DNA of 64,000 nucleotides, from positions 31,021 to 95,020 of IMG/VR virus record IMGVR_UViG_3300035703_000042; one strand, written 5' to 3'. The stretch is from a virus. The position numbers and the translations under genes are program-made. This document shows positions 57,889 to 64,000 of the stretch, one piece after another. Below the pieces are notes generated by a model. That model saw only the letters and a program-made list of their open reading frames with translations. It was not told the origin of the DNA and did not search any database. Each line of letters begins with the position of its first letter. The stretch's first letter is position 1.

Positions 57889-58549
57889 CATGAGTGCCGT
57901 CAGTGCCCTTAACACCGCAGTGGCCGGAGTACTGACTCGTATGACCTTGGGAGTAGTGGCCACGTTGATCGTGGCAGCCGTGATCTCTGCCCTGGGCCTA
58001 GTGTCTGTGCTGTTCTCCAGCATCTTGGGCTATGTGATCATCTTCGCACCCTTGGCCATGAGCCTGTTCCTGGCCTGGCGAGGTTCAGACATGAGCGAGT
58101 CCGCCATCCGTGCCTGGTTCTTTGCCTTTGCTGGAGTAATGGGCATCAGTCTCAGCCTCTTGATCTCGATGTTTACCACTGCCAGCATCGTGCAGGCCTT
58201 GGTGGGTACCACCGTGAGCTTTGGCGCCTTGGCCGGCTGGGGGTATTTCACCCGACGTGATTTATCGGGCTGGGGACCATTCTTGTTCGCAGGTGTGATC
58301 GGTTTGATCATTGCCGGCATCGTGGGCATCTTTGTGGAGAGCACGGCTCTGCAAATGACCTTGAACGTGCTGACCATCCTGATCTTCCTGGGCCTTACAG
58401 CCTATGACATGAACCGTATCCGCGACATGTTTTGGACGGCCAGTGCATCAGAGATTGGTCGCATGCAGTGGTTTGGTGCGCTGAGTCTCTACATCAACTT
58501 CATCAACATCTTTGTCAGCCTCTTGCAATTGTTTGGAAACCGCGAATGA
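57875..58549 (+). CDS. Bax inhibitor-1 / YccA family membrane protein
   Basis: ATG 57875 with CAAGGAG upstream. The 224-residue product has about seven membrane segments, the GLTAYDMNRIRD signature, and the C-terminal GALSLYINFINIFVSLLQLF motif of the BI-1/YccA/YbhL family. Bacterial members affect membrane proteases such as FtsH, and related proteins form ion channels. A phage role in delaying host stress or protease response is possible. It overlaps the next ATG. Confidence 0.9.
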   Translation: MNTNSMSAVSALNTAVAGVLTRMTLGVVATLIVAAVISALGLVSVLFSSILGYVIIFAPLAMSLFLAWRGSDMSESAIRAWFFAFAGVMGISLSLLISMFTTASIVQALVGTTVSFGALAGWGYFTRRDLSGWGPFLFAGVIGLIIAGIVGIFVESTALQMTLNVLTILIFLGLTAYDMNRIRDMFWTASASEIGRMQWFGALSLYINFINIFVSLLQLFGNRE

Positions 58550-58791
58550 CCGTCCGCACCGTACAGATCATCCAGGACCCCGATGACGCTGATCAGGTGT
58601 TGTTGGATCTGGGACCGGAGCTTTGTCAAGAACTGGGATGGCACCCAGGTGATCGCCTGGTGTGGCAACTCGGCGAAGATGGATCCGTGACCCTGCACAA
58701 GTGGACGCCACCCCGGGGATGGAGCGAACAGGAAGAAGAAGCCTGGCACGAACTGGAACAACGTATAAGGAACGCTCATGGATCGGGATGA
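58546..58791 (+). CDS. AbrB/MazE-like (SpoVT-AbrB) protein, 81 aa
   Basis: ATGA overlap with the previous gene. The centre LDLGPELCQELGWHPGDRLV followed by WQLGEDGSVTLHK is the swapped-hairpin AbrB DNA-binding fold. The C-terminal part is acidic and helical. Antitoxins and transcription factors share the fold; no toxin lies next to it. Confidence 0.75.
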   Translation: MTVRTVQIIQDPDDADQVLLDLGPELCQELGWHPGDRLVWQLGEDGSVTLHKWTPPRGWSEQEEEAWHELEQRIRNAHGSG

Positions 58792-59212
58792 TGGATTACA
58801 TGCGCCCAAGATTGATCTCAGCGATCTCAATCTTGACATCTACGACTACTCACCGTCAACGGCCATAAGCGGTGGTATGTTTTCCATGACCGGTGCCCAG
58901 CCCACTCTGAGTCTGGGATCGGGCATGGATACCATCACTATTTCCGATCTTGATTGGTCTTCGAGAAGTCCCATGACCGTGCATCAAAGCGGCACCATAG
59001 ACCTGCGCGGCGAAGATGCTGACATCATGATCAATGGTGTGAGCCTCTGCGATACCTTGGAAAAGCTACAACAAAGACTGAACGTGCTCACCGTCGACCC
59101 TGAATTGGAAGCCGAGTGGGATCAGCTCCGGGCTCTCGGTGATGAATATCGACGTCTCGAAGCTGAATTGCAGGAAAAATCACAGGCCTGGAAGGCATTG
59201 AAAAAACTATGA
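58778..59212 (+). CDS. Conserved phage protein, possible structural, 144 aa
   Basis: ATG inside the previous gene (14-base overlap). A beta-rich N-terminal half (STAISGGMFSMTGAQPTLSL, TIDLRGEDADIMINGVSL) and a C-terminal helical half with coiled-coil heptads. Proteins with an 'ADIxxNGxSL' segment are common in T4-like phages, possibly virion-associated. Overlaps nadE by four bases. Confidence 0.7.
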   Translation: MDRDDGLHAPKIDLSDLNLDIYDYSPSTAISGGMFSMTGAQPTLSLGSGMDTITISDLDWSSRSPMTVHQSGTIDLRGEDADIMINGVSLCDTLEKLQQRLNVLTVDPELEAEWDQLRALGDEYRRLEAELQEKSQAWKALKKL

Positions 59213-59985
59213 TACCTAAACAACGCATCAAATTCATCACTGGCTGGATCAAAGACTACGCCAAAAAAAATCGCATCAAGACCTTGGTGGTAGGAGTTTC
59301 TGGCGGCATTGATTCTGCAGTAGTAAGCACCTTGTGTGCTCGCACTGGCCTGCCCACCATTGCTGTGAGCATGCCTATCCGCCAAAGCAAAACCACGCAC
59401 AGCCTCAGCTTGGCTCACGGTGCTTGGTTGAGAGAAAACTTTGAAAACGTGCGGCACGAGACTGTAGATCTCACTCCCACATTCCGGCAGTTTGAAAAAC
59501 TGTTTGATGGCGGATCCGAGCTGGGCTTGGCCAACAGCCGTGCCCGACTTAGGATGATGTGCCTGTACCAAACTGCACAAGACGCTGGTGGTATCGTGGT
59601 AGGCACCGGTAACAAGGTAGAAGATTTTGGCGTGGGTTTTTATACCAAGTACGGCGATGGAGGTGTAGATATCAGTCCCATCGGAGACTGCCTCAAAACC
59701 GAAGTCTGGGCCATGGGAAGAGAGTTGGGTGTGCTCCAAGACATCATCGATGCCGCTCCCACTGACGGTCTCTGGGCCGATGGACGCACCGATGAATCAC
59801 AATTGGGCATGACCTATCCCGAACTGGAAGAGGCCATGCGATTGGATGATCTCGGTGATGACAACATCGAAATCCTCAGTCTCGACCGCACTCAACGATC
59901 ACAGTTGAAACGCTATCGCGAGATCCGTGCCCGCAATCTACACAAGATGCTGCCCATCCCGGTCTGCGTCATTCCCAAGGACTAA
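59209..59985 (+). CDS. nadE: NH3-dependent NAD+ synthetase
   Basis: 258 residues. The ATP-pyrophosphatase loop GVSGGIDSA lies near residue 30; [20 protein letters not shown] and DISPIGDC are the NaAD-binding and Mg-binding segments. It completes NAD+ from nicotinate adenine dinucleotide, which phages may need for DNA ligation-like reactions or redox. ATGA overlap with the preceding gene; ferredoxin follows after one base. Confidence 0.95.
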   Translation: MIPKQRIKFITGWIKDYAKKNRIKTLVVGVSGGIDSAVVSTLCARTGLPTIAVSMPIRQSKTTHSLSLAHGAWLRENFENVRHETVDLTPTFRQFEKLFDGGSELGLANSRARLRMMCLYQTAQDAGGIVVGTGNKVEDFGVGFYTKYGDGGVDISPIGDCLKTEVWAMGRELGVLQDIIDAAPTDGLWADGRTDESQLGMTYPELEEAMRLDDLGDDNIEILSLDRTQRSQLKRYREIRARNLHKMLPIPVCVIPKD

Positions 59986-59986
59986 T

Positions 59987-60313
59987 ATGACTCACGTAGT
60001 CACTGAAGCTTGTATCCGTTGTCGTTATACCGATTGTGTGGATGTTTGCCCGGTGGACTGTTTCAAGGCCGGGCCCAACTTCCTGGTCATTGATCCCGAC
60101 GAGTGCATCGACTGTGCAGTATGCATACCCGAATGTCCCGTGAATGCCATCTATGCTGACACGGATCTGCCCGAGGATCAAAAAGGATTCTTGGCTCTCA
60201 ATGCAGAACTGGCGCAGATCTGGCCAGTTATCACTCGACGTACCGAAGCCTTGCCCGACGCCGAAGAGTGGCGCGATCAAACCGGTAAATTACAGCACCT
60301 AGACCGTGGTTGA
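59987..60313 (+). CDS. Ferredoxin, 7Fe/8Fe type (FdxA-like)
   Basis: ATG 59987. 108 residues with [18 protein letters not shown] and [12 protein letters not shown], the cysteine layout of FdxA-type [3Fe-4S]/[4Fe-4S] ferredoxins, followed by a C-terminal helical tail. A likely electron donor, for instance to radical SAM enzymes or host reductases. It directly follows nadE. The stop TGA overlaps the next promoter's -35. Confidence 0.94.
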   Translation: MTHVVTEACIRCRYTDCVDVCPVDCFKAGPNFLVIDPDECIDCAVCIPECPVNAIYADTDLPEDQKGFLALNAELAQIWPVITRRTEALPDAEEWRDQTGKLQHLDRG

Positions 60314-60338
60314 CCGATAATTCTATCCATAGTATACT
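60310..60338 (+). promoter_or_regulatory. Sigma70-type promoter, leaderless start
   Basis: TTGACC (60310-60315), 17-bp spacer, TATACT (60333-60338). Predicted start coincides with an ATG at 60345. Confidence 0.8.
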
Positions 60339-60344
60339 AGCAGC

Positions 60345-60374
60345 ATGAACAATGTTGATAGGAAAGCCCAATGA
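60345..60374 (+). CDS. Possible 9-aa leader peptide
   Basis: MNNVDRKAQ starts exactly at the predicted transcription start and its TGA overlaps the ATG of the next gene (60371). It could couple translation of a leaderless message to the downstream start. Short and unproven. Confidence 0.3.
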   Translation: MNNVDRKAQ

Positions 60375-60787
60375 CCATGCATCTTGAAGGTCCCTGGATG
60401 ACCACTACTCGCTACAGCAAGCGTCCGCACAAGAAGTGGGCGTCGGCTGCAGCCAAACAACGAGCCGAGCAAGAGGCCCGAGAGTGGTCAGCTCTCAAAC
60501 AAGAATTCGTGGATCGTGCGCCCAACTTCTCTGGGCGTCGTTATCCCGCACCGGAGATGCCGCGTGGTGCGTTCCAGCCGCTCAAGACTGCCAGCATGTA
60601 TCCACCCGGGCGTGAGCCACAGCAACACATACCCAGTCGAGACAGCGGTGTGGGTGTGGCTGCTGCTCCTGCGGCCAAGGTCTATACCGGTACCAAGATC
60701 AAAGGCATCGGCACCATGCACAAGTCAAATGCGGTGCCGATCTTCTCAGACGAGGAAGCCCAAGACATCGCTCGCATGCGGAGATAG
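60371..60787 (+). CDS. Conserved phage protein, 138 aa
   Basis: Starts MTMHLEGPWMTTTRYSKRPH; ATG 60377 is an alternative. Basic N-terminus, Pro-rich middle and an IKGIGTMHKSNAVPIFSDEE motif followed by DIARMRR, a widespread signature of small T4-like aquatic phage proteins. Role unknown. Confidence 0.8.
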   Translation: MTMHLEGPWMTTTRYSKRPHKKWASAAAKQRAEQEAREWSALKQEFVDRAPNFSGRRYPAPEMPRGAFQPLKTASMYPPGREPQQHIPSRDSGVGVAAAPAAKVYTGTKIKGIGTMHKSNAVPIFSDEEAQDIARMRR

Positions 60788-60788
60788 C

Positions 60789-60974
60789 ATGGATCATCGA
60801 GATCGTGTACGACAACGCTGCAACTGGCTGCTGGCCAGCATGGTAGGCGATAAACTGGTAGACCAGTGGTGGGTCAGTCCAAACCACCACTGGAACGGCC
60901 AGACTCCCGAAAGCATATTCCAGCTCGACCCCGACGAAGTCTATGACTACCTGTTGTATTATGCCATGAAATAA
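60789..60974 (+). CDS. Hypothetical protein, 61 aa
   Basis: ATG 60789. DQWWVSPNHHWNGQTPESIF is followed by LDPDEVYDYL, a pattern resembling the MbcA/ParS antitoxin C-terminal region, a weak match by eye. No toxin partner lies nearby. Confidence 0.6.
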   Translation: MDHRDRVRQRCNWLLASMVGDKLVDQWWVSPNHHWNGQTPESIFQLDPDEVYDYLLYYAMK

Positions 60975-60982
60975 AGGACATC

Positions 60983-61282
60983 ATGAAAACTATCTTTGCC
61001 GCTGTGCTTGCCTTGGCCGTGTCTGTGTCGGCTCAGGCCCAGACGCCCCAGACCGAACTTTGCCGCCAGATCGGCCAGGCCGCCAGCGTGACCATGGAAG
61101 CTCGCCAAGCGGGCGTGTCCATGAGCAATATCATGGCCAACGCAGCCGACACCGACATCCTCAAGAAGATCGTGATCGATGCCTACAGCTATCCCAGATT
61201 TGGGTCGTCGGAGTTTCGAGACCGTGCCGTGGAAGAATTCCGCAACAAGTGGGAACTGGCCTGCTTCCAACTGATCAAGTAG
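60983..61282 (+). CDS. Small secreted periplasmic protein, 99 aa
   Basis: A signal peptide (MKTIFAAVLALAVSVSAQAQ) with cleavage after AQA. The mature protein has two cysteines (ELCRQI and WELACFQ) that may pair and is otherwise helical. Function unknown; it would act in the host envelope. Confidence 0.75.
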   Translation: MKTIFAAVLALAVSVSAQAQTPQTELCRQIGQAASVTMEARQAGVSMSNIMANAADTDILKKIVIDAYSYPRFGSSEFRDRAVEEFRNKWELACFQLIK

Positions 61283-61285
61283 ATC

Positions 61286-61498
61286 ATGGGCCTGCAACTG
61301 CCACGGCATACCCAACGCTGGCGTCAGGCCTCAGTGCCTGGCGTGGGTCCCGTGGTCATACTCACAGACTGGCAGTTCTGGACCCAGCACCAGGCCGAAC
61401 TGGATGCCTGGTGTCTCGAGCACGGTGCCCAGAGAACAGGCATGACCGTGGACATGTGCGATCGTGTGCTGACCTTGTTCGCCCTGAGGTGGTCATGA
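61286..61498 (+). CDS. Hypothetical protein, 70 aa
   Basis: ATG at 61286 after a short gap. Trp/Arg-rich (RQASVPGVGPVVILTDWQFW ... AWCLEHGAQ). Common small phage pattern. Overlaps the next gene by four bases. Confidence 0.65.
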   Translation: MGLQLPRHTQRWRQASVPGVGPVVILTDWQFWTQHQAELDAWCLEHGAQRTGMTVDMCDRVLTLFALRWS

Positions 61499-61716
61499 CT
61501 TCCAACACCGTCACTCCGGTCACAGTGACCTGTACAGGATGTGGCCTTGGGGACCACTACACCTCCCGGCAGTGGTGGGGGCTGAACAACTACCATGGAC
61601 TGTCGGGACGATTCTGCGACGACTGCTACGACAAGGTCGCCCACGACAGTTGGGGTCGTCCCAACCAGCCCGAGGAATACTTGATGATGCTGTTGCGGTT
61701 GGGAGGTTCTCGATGA
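61495..61716 (+). CDS. Zinc-ribbon-like protein, 73 aa
   Basis: ATGA overlap. VTCTGCGLGDHYTSRQWW ... RFCDDCYDKV has two CxxC pairs that could hold zinc. Unknown function. Confidence 0.65.
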   Translation: MTSNTVTPVTVTCTGCGLGDHYTSRQWWGLNNYHGLSGRFCDDCYDKVAHDSWGRPNQPEEYLMMLLRLGGSR

Positions 61717-61919
61717 ACTGGGTAGATTTGTTAGTGCCTCCTGCTCAGCAAGGGGCAAGTCCAAAATACGAACCCTTGGTTTGGGCCAAGGCCAACTGTG
61801 CAACCTACATCACCAACGACGCTGTTCAAAAAAACGGTGAGTATTACTATCGTTTCTATTTTGGAGACAGCGAACAAGGTGAGCGTGATCGTTTATTGTT
61901 TATATTGAGATGGCTATGA
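61713..61919 (+). CDS. Hypothetical protein, 68 aa
   Basis: ATGA overlap. Starts MNWVDLLVPPAQQGASPKYE; Tyr/Phe-rich centre (GEYYYRFYFGDS). Unknown. Confidence 0.65.
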   Translation: MNWVDLLVPPAQQGASPKYEPLVWAKANCATYITNDAVQKNGEYYYRFYFGDSEQGERDRLLFILRWL

Positions 61920-61937
61920 CCCCGTATTTTGGGGCGG

Positions 61938-61966
61938 TTGACAATAAAGCAGTTCGGTGTTATAAT
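61938..61966 (+). promoter_or_regulatory. Sigma70-type promoter cassette
   Basis: TTGACA (61938-61943), 17-bp spacer, TATAAT (61961-61966), then the ACATACAGTAAA leader. It drives the AT-rich operon to the right edge. Confidence 0.9.
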
Positions 61967-62000
61967 ATACACATACAGTAAAAGAACAGGAATAAATGAA

Positions 62001-62207
62001 ATGAACGAACGAATTATGGAATTTGCTGAACAGGCTGGATTTACGGAGTGGCATCGCATGGACAATCCCAATGGTGATGCTGTTATTCAAACCTTTGCCG
62101 AGTTGATTGTTCGGGAATGTGCTAATGTTGCCGATGAGAATTACATTCATCGCGGAAGTAGAACTTGTGGGCTAGCGATTAGACTACATTTCGGAGTTGA
62201 AGAATGA
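62001..62207 (+). CDS. FAELIVREC-family small protein, 68 aa (copy 3)
   Basis: First gene of the AT-rich right-end operon, ATG 62001. MNERIMEFAEQAGFTEW ... FAELIVRECA ... LHFGVEE. Same layout as 42375, 62365 and 62568. A/T-rich codons. Role unknown. Confidence 0.8.
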   Translation: MNERIMEFAEQAGFTEWHRMDNPNGDAVIQTFAELIVRECANVADENYIHRGSRTCGLAIRLHFGVEE

Positions 62208-62368
62208 AAGTTTATCTCGGTTATGAATGTTACGACGATCGCTGCAATGTGTGGCGGCGAGTGGTAAAAGTATTTGATGATGAAGTCAAAGCATTAGTGT
62301 GGAAAGAAGAAGAACGAGAGCATGCCGACGATGAGTGGCGTGAATATGATGAGATGGAGATGGAATGA
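62204..62368 (+). CDS. Small acidic protein, 54 aa
   Basis: ATGA overlap. MKVYLGYECYDDRCNVWRRV then an acidic Glu/Asp-rich tail. A similar small acidic gene lies beside the first FAELIVREC copy (41975). The pairing of the two gene types may be a module. Confidence 0.65.
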   Translation: MKVYLGYECYDDRCNVWRRVVKVFDDEVKALVWKEEEREHADDEWREYDEMEME

Positions 62369-62571
62369 TGAACAAACGAATTCAAAAACTTTTTAACGAG
62401 GCTGGTTTTCATCAGCCGGAAATGGAACGACTTGGTATTGAAGACAAGTTTGAAAATTTCGCCGAGTTGATTGTTCGGGAATGTGCTGGTATCTTTGAGG
62501 GTGTATATACGGATCAACACAGACCCGAAAGAATTGATAAAAGAATCAAAGAACATTTTGGAGTTGAATGA
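62365..62571 (+). CDS. FAELIVREC-family small protein, 68 aa (copy 4)
   Basis: ATGATG overlap. MNKRIQKLFNEAGFHQPEME ... FAELIVRECA ... EHFGVE. AT-rich. Confidence 0.78.
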   Translation: MMNKRIQKLFNEAGFHQPEMERLGIEDKFENFAELIVRECAGIFEGVYTDQHRPERIDKRIKEHFGVE

Positions 62572-62780
62572 TGAACCAACGAATTGAAGAATTTGCCAAG
62601 CAATGTTATGTTAAAACTGGTAGCCCCCATACTGATCATTTTGAATATTGGAAGTTCGCCGAGTTGATTGTCAGGGAATGTGTCACTAGGTTAGAACAAC
62701 ACCATCCCTTTACCAAAGATCCAGAAGCATATTTGTATGCTATCTCATTGATTGAGGAACATTTCGGAGTTGAGGATTGA
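62568..62780 (+). CDS. FAELIVREC-family small protein, 70 aa (copy 5)
   Basis: ATGATG overlap. MMNQRIEEFAKQCYVKTGSP ... FAELIVRECV ... EHFGVED. Tandem with copies 3 and 4, suggesting local duplication. Confidence 0.78.
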   Translation: MMNQRIEEFAKQCYVKTGSPHTDHFEYWKFAELIVRECVTRLEQHHPFTKDPEAYLYAISLIEEHFGVED

Positions 62781-63067
62781 GTGATATTTGGCATCGCCGT
62801 GGTGAGATTGATCGAGCACGGTCAAAGAAAATGCAGGAACTCATGGCTGAGTACGACAATACGGTCTACTATCCTGCCAAGCGACAATTGGTACGAGAAT
62901 GCTTTCAAGAAGGACACAGTGGTGGAAAGTATCACGACAATGGGTTTGGATGGAGTTGGTTTTACTGTGGCAAATGTGGTGGCAGATATGATATCACTGG
63001 ACCCAACGGAGAGAAAAAATCATCAGATGGAGCAAAAAATGACAGATCAGATTCGCAAAGCGTTTGA
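62777..63067 (+). CDS. Hypothetical protein with CxxC, 96 aa
   Basis: TTG overlapping the previous stop (TTGA). Basic N-terminus and a FYCGKCGGRYDIT segment with one CxxC. Its 3' end overlaps the next gene in another frame by about 29 bases. Unknown. Confidence 0.6.
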   Translation: MSDIWHRRGEIDRARSKKMQELMAEYDNTVYYPAKRQLVRECFQEGHSGGKYHDNGFGWSWFYCGKCGGRYDITGPNGEKKSSDGAKNDRSDSQSV

Positions 63068-63269
63068 AGAAGTAACTTATTTAACTCTTAGAGCAACCGG
63101 TCATGGACTACGACGAAGACCAGACGGACAATATGTTAGTGATACGCTAGAAGATCACTGGCAGACTTTTCAAGAAGGGTGGGAAGAAGCTATTAAATAT
63201 TTGCAATCTAAAAACAATCCATGTTACAGTGATATTATCAGTGACGGTGGAATGGACCCAAGAAAATGA
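63039..63269 (+). CDS. Hypothetical protein, 76 aa
   Basis: ATG 63039; a longer form is open upstream. MTDQIRKAFEEVTYLTLRAT ... TFQEGWEEAIKYL. Helical. Overlaps the next ATG by four bases. Confidence 0.6.
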   Translation: MTDQIRKAFEEVTYLTLRATGHGLRRRPDGQYVSDTLEDHWQTFQEGWEEAIKYLQSKNNPCYSDIISDGGMDPRK

Positions 63270-63478
63270 ATGAAAAAATTGAATTAGATTTTGAAACTGC
63301 TGATCGTATTGCAGTTTTGGTTCTTAAAAATTATCGTAATTGTCTTCAAACAGATTTAGATAATTTTAAAAATGGAAAATATCTACATCCCGAAGATGTT
63401 GCAGAAAATAAAAAAGCCGTAAAAGCTTTAAATTTGATAATTAGACATTTTGATACAGACTATTACAAAAATGACTAA
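63266..63478 (+). CDS. Conserved phage protein, DFETADRI type, 70 aa
   Basis: ATGA overlap. LDFETADRIAVLVLKNYRNC is a recurring signature of small T4-like phage proteins; the rest is Lys/Asn-rich. AT-rich codon use. Unknown. Confidence 0.65.
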   Translation: MNEKIELDFETADRIAVLVLKNYRNCLQTDLDNFKNGKYLHPEDVAENKKAVKALNLIIRHFDTDYYKND

Positions 63479-63836
63479 ATCATATAAAGAAGAAGTTGTG
63501 GACCAAGCAATACTCGGTCTTAAACAAGGTGGTTTGCTTGGAGCCGAATCCTTTCGTCTTTTCATTGAGAGAATTTATGATTGCGGTTATTATGAATGTA
63601 TGCGAGAACTTGATAAACGACAAGAACATTATCAGACTATTCTCGTTGTTGCCGGTACATATGAACAGTTTAGAACATACCATAGAGAAAAAGAATTAGA
63701 CCGTAGATATCGGTATGTATCCGGGCCAGAAGTGTTACGTGGGTTTAGTAATCCAACCGTTGAATTTGTAGGCACTTGGATGGATCGTGATGATATTCGA
63801 GATATCATTATGTTAGTAAAGACATCAAAGCGATAA
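63471..63836 (+). CDS. Hypothetical protein, 121 aa
   Basis: ATG 63471 overlaps the previous gene by 8 bases. Contains ESFRLFIERIYDCGYYECMR and a mixed charged C-terminal half. No known domain. Confidence 0.6.
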   Translation: MTKSYKEEVVDQAILGLKQGGLLGAESFRLFIERIYDCGYYECMRELDKRQEHYQTILVVAGTYEQFRTYHREKELDRRYRYVSGPEVLRGFSNPTVEFVGTWMDRDDIRDIIMLVKTSKR

Positions 63837-63837
63837 C

Positions 63838-64000
63838 ATGAGATATTACAGTTATAATGAGTATAATGATCAAGGTGGTTATATTATAACTATGTCCGAA
63901 GAAGAAATTCGAAAGACATATTGGCCTTACTGGTATAAAAAAATGTGTGAAAAATTCGGTCAAAAAGAAGTAGATCAAAAATATAGTTTTAAAGATTGCC
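63838..64000 (+). CDS. Partial hypothetical protein, runs off the right edge
   Basis: ATG 63838, one base after the previous stop. Tyr-rich start (MRYYSYNEYNDQGGYIITMS). No stop before the window ends. AT-rich like the rest of the operon. Confidence 0.55.
   Translation, partial: MRYYSYNEYNDQGGYIITMSEEEIRKTYWPYWYKKMCEKFGQKEVDQKYSFKDC

Noticed and set aside
1-64000. CRISPR array, integrase, rRNA or tRNA genes
   Set aside because: No regular direct repeats with spacers, no recombinase signature and no rRNA- or tRNA-like stretch was seen on either strand.

Overview
The window reads as part of the genome of a large, strictly lytic, T4-like tailed phage (myovirus type) of a Gram-negative, probably proteobacterial, aquatic host. 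The evidence is a class Ia ribonucleotide reductase with its own glutaredoxin, a PAAR spike tip and large virion proteins, a pectate-lyase-type tail spike, a phage ATP-dependent ligase, UvsE, three homing endonucleases, T4-style late promoter boxes (TAAATA) and dense packing with ATGA, TTGA or TAATG overlaps. I see no integrase, repressor, tRNA, rRNA or CRISPR array. Host type is inferred from lipoprotein and Sec signals and from host-like IscU, ClpP, ClpX and bS21.

Layout. 1-4.1 kb: two unknown proteins, a radical SAM enzyme, an HNH homing endonuclease, iscU (interrupted by 7 bases), iscA and a PD-(D/E)XK exonuclease. 4.1-13.1 kb: tail spike, nrdA-nrdB-glutaredoxin, PAAR tip and a 792-residue virion protein. 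13.1-17 kb: a promoter-to-terminator orphan RNA, small accessory genes, DNA ligase and a second structured non-coding stretch. 17-25 kb: membrane coiled-coil protein, clpX, rpsU, glycosyltransferase-like and SGNH genes, Hsp20, clpS, metallophosphoesterase. 25-36 kb: nucleotide-sugar dehydrogenase, oxygenase, amidinotransferase, fibre-like protein, uvsE, GIY-YIG endonuclease, EF-hand protein, two radical SAM genes, a lipoprotein and a FlgT-like secreted protein. 36-39.3 kb: two ClpP-type proteases and a minus-strand operon of five tiny overlapping genes. 39.3-64 kb: mostly small accessory genes in short operons, each led by a near-identical sigma70-type promoter cassette, with scattered recognisable genes (AAA ATPase, ParB-like, HNH, SWIM, sulfotransferase, two radical SAM, SleB-type endolysin, Bax inhibitor-1, NadE, ferredoxin). 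The last 2 kb and a few other patches are clearly AT-richer.

How it works together. Two transcription programmes are visible: TTGACC-N17-TATAAT promoters before small accessory (probably early or middle) genes, and TAAATA/TAAGTA late boxes before other genes, many lying so close to the ATG that the messages would be leaderless. The metabolic cargo centres on nucleotides (NrdAB, glutaredoxin, NadE), iron-sulfur chemistry (IscU, IscA, ferredoxin, CDGSH-like protein, five radical SAM enzymes), protein turnover (ClpX, ClpP, a ClpP-like paralogue, ClpS, Hsp20) and surface or glycan chemistry.

The most striking observation is in iscU: a conserved 129-residue reading is broken by 7 bases that place a UGA directly after a GGA codon, repeat the GGA, and create a tetraloop hairpin, with a homing endonuclease gene immediately upstream. 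This resembles the ribosomal-bypass cassette of T4 gene 60 in miniature, although a sequencing indel or simple inactivation is not excluded.
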